A stretch of 64,000 bases of DNA. Source: Streptomyces albus subsp. albus. GTDB taxonomy: Bacteria > Actinomycetota > Actinomycetes > Streptomycetales > Streptomycetaceae. Each line of letters begins with the position of its first letter. The first letter of the stretch is position 1. The stretch is from contig NZ_JODR01000010.1 of NCBI RefSeq assembly GCF_000725885.1, forward strand, positions 124,001-188,000, written 5' to 3'. The translations under genes were made by a program, and so were the position numbers. This document shows, in pieces, positions 63,769 to 64,000 of the stretch. The notes below the pieces were generated by a model. The model searched no databases. It was not told the DNA's origin and saw only the letters and a list, made by a program, of their open reading frames with translations.

Positions 63769-64000
63769 ATGTGGCCAGGACAGCAGCAGCCCGGGGGCGA
63801 GCAGAACCCTCAACAGCCCAACCCGTACCAGCAGCCGGGTTATCAGCAGCCGAACCCGTACCAGCAGCCCGGGTACGGACAGCAGCCGACAGGCGGGCAA
63901 CCGGGATACGGGGAGCAGCCCGCGGCTCAGCAGCCCGGGTACGGACAGCAGCCGACGGGTGGTCAGCCCGGGTACGGACAGCCGGCGGCGGGGCAGCAGC
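63769..64000 (+). CDS. Gln/Pro/Gly/Tyr-rich protein, N-terminal part
   Basis: The frame is open to the window edge. It starts [20 protein letters not shown] and continues with [21 protein letters not shown] repeats, a disordered cytoplasmic tail often placed before membrane domains in Streptomyces. TAGGGT (63755-63760) is 8 nt before the ATG and there is no ribosome binding site, so leaderless. The functional domain is outside the window. Confidence 0.8.
   Translation, partial: MWPGQQQPGGEQNPQQPNPYQQPGYQQPNPYQQPGYGQQPTGGQPGYGEQPAAQQPGYGQQPTGGQPGYGQPAAGQQ

Overview
The window is chromosomal DNA from a high-GC actinomycete, almost certainly a Streptomyces. The signs are very high GC in third codon positions, GTG and TTG starts, Ala/Arg/Pro-rich proteins, a ureABCFGD cluster without ureE, a Tap-type secreted tripeptidyl aminopeptidase, several DMT (EamA) exporters and many TANNNT boxes 6-8 nt before the start codon (leaderless genes). 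I saw no insertion sequence, prophage, integrase, tRNA, rRNA or CRISPR array. It reads as conserved chromosome rather than a transferred island.

Region by region. 1-8.4 kb: end of a CtaG-type cytochrome oxidase assembly gene, small membrane protein, PfpI-like protein, DrrAB-type ABC exporter divergent from its TetR, PEBP protein, DedA protein, a NarL-type two-component pair and two small hypothetical proteins. 8.4-14.3 kb: PQQ-propeller lipid-anchored or membrane protein, PlsC acyltransferase, epimerase-like protein, secreted Tap. 14.4-20.1 kb: ureABCFGD (minus strand) downstream of a TetR gene with a self-operator. 20.4-25 kb: secreted M28 aminopeptidase, orphan Phd antitoxin, ClpP homologue with a small partner gene, an EamA exporter behind a leader peptide and hairpins, RsbW-like kinase-fold protein. 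25-30.3 kb: biotin genes bioF divergent from bioBAD. 30-37 kb: luciferase-like oxidoreductase, GNAT, two CNNM/CBS proteins, SGNH hydrolase, purB, mug-type glycosylase. 37-42.7 kb: small unknown gene with a DNA-damage-type promoter, ROK and HutC-type regulators, SDR, ECF41 sigma factor, alpha/beta hydrolase. 42.7-52.2 kb: 1192-residue helical-repeat protein, Tat-exported PhoD, DUF1990 protein, ACT-GNAT protein, DUF885 protein. 52.2-64 kb: sbcCD, YigZ, CoA-binding protein, GNAT, YbaK-type deacylase, XRE-cupin regulator divergent from an EamA exporter, two left-handed beta-helix proteins, DedA, hotdog thioesterase and the start of a Gln/Pro/Gly-rich protein.

How genes work together: the urease genes give apo-enzyme plus nickel-loading factors; bioF, bioB, bioA and bioD supply the last steps of biotin synthesis; sbcD and sbcC overlap by ATGA and form the Mre11/Rad50-like nuclease, with a promoter matching the PafBC (RecA-independent DNA damage) consensus; regulators commonly lie beside their likely targets (TetR with ABC exporter, XRE-cupin with EamA).

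The most interesting signals are regulatory: a leaderless 13-residue Thr/Val/Ile/Ser leader peptide followed by three hairpins before the EamA exporter gene at 23206; PafBC-like boxes in front of sbcD and of an unknown gene at 37590; a 17-nt-arm inverted repeat between the XRE-cupin and EamA genes; a dre-like operator on the -35 box of the HutC regulator gene; and a bioD frame that has lost its normal stop and runs into the next gene. All family assignments are from motifs read by eye; no database search was run.
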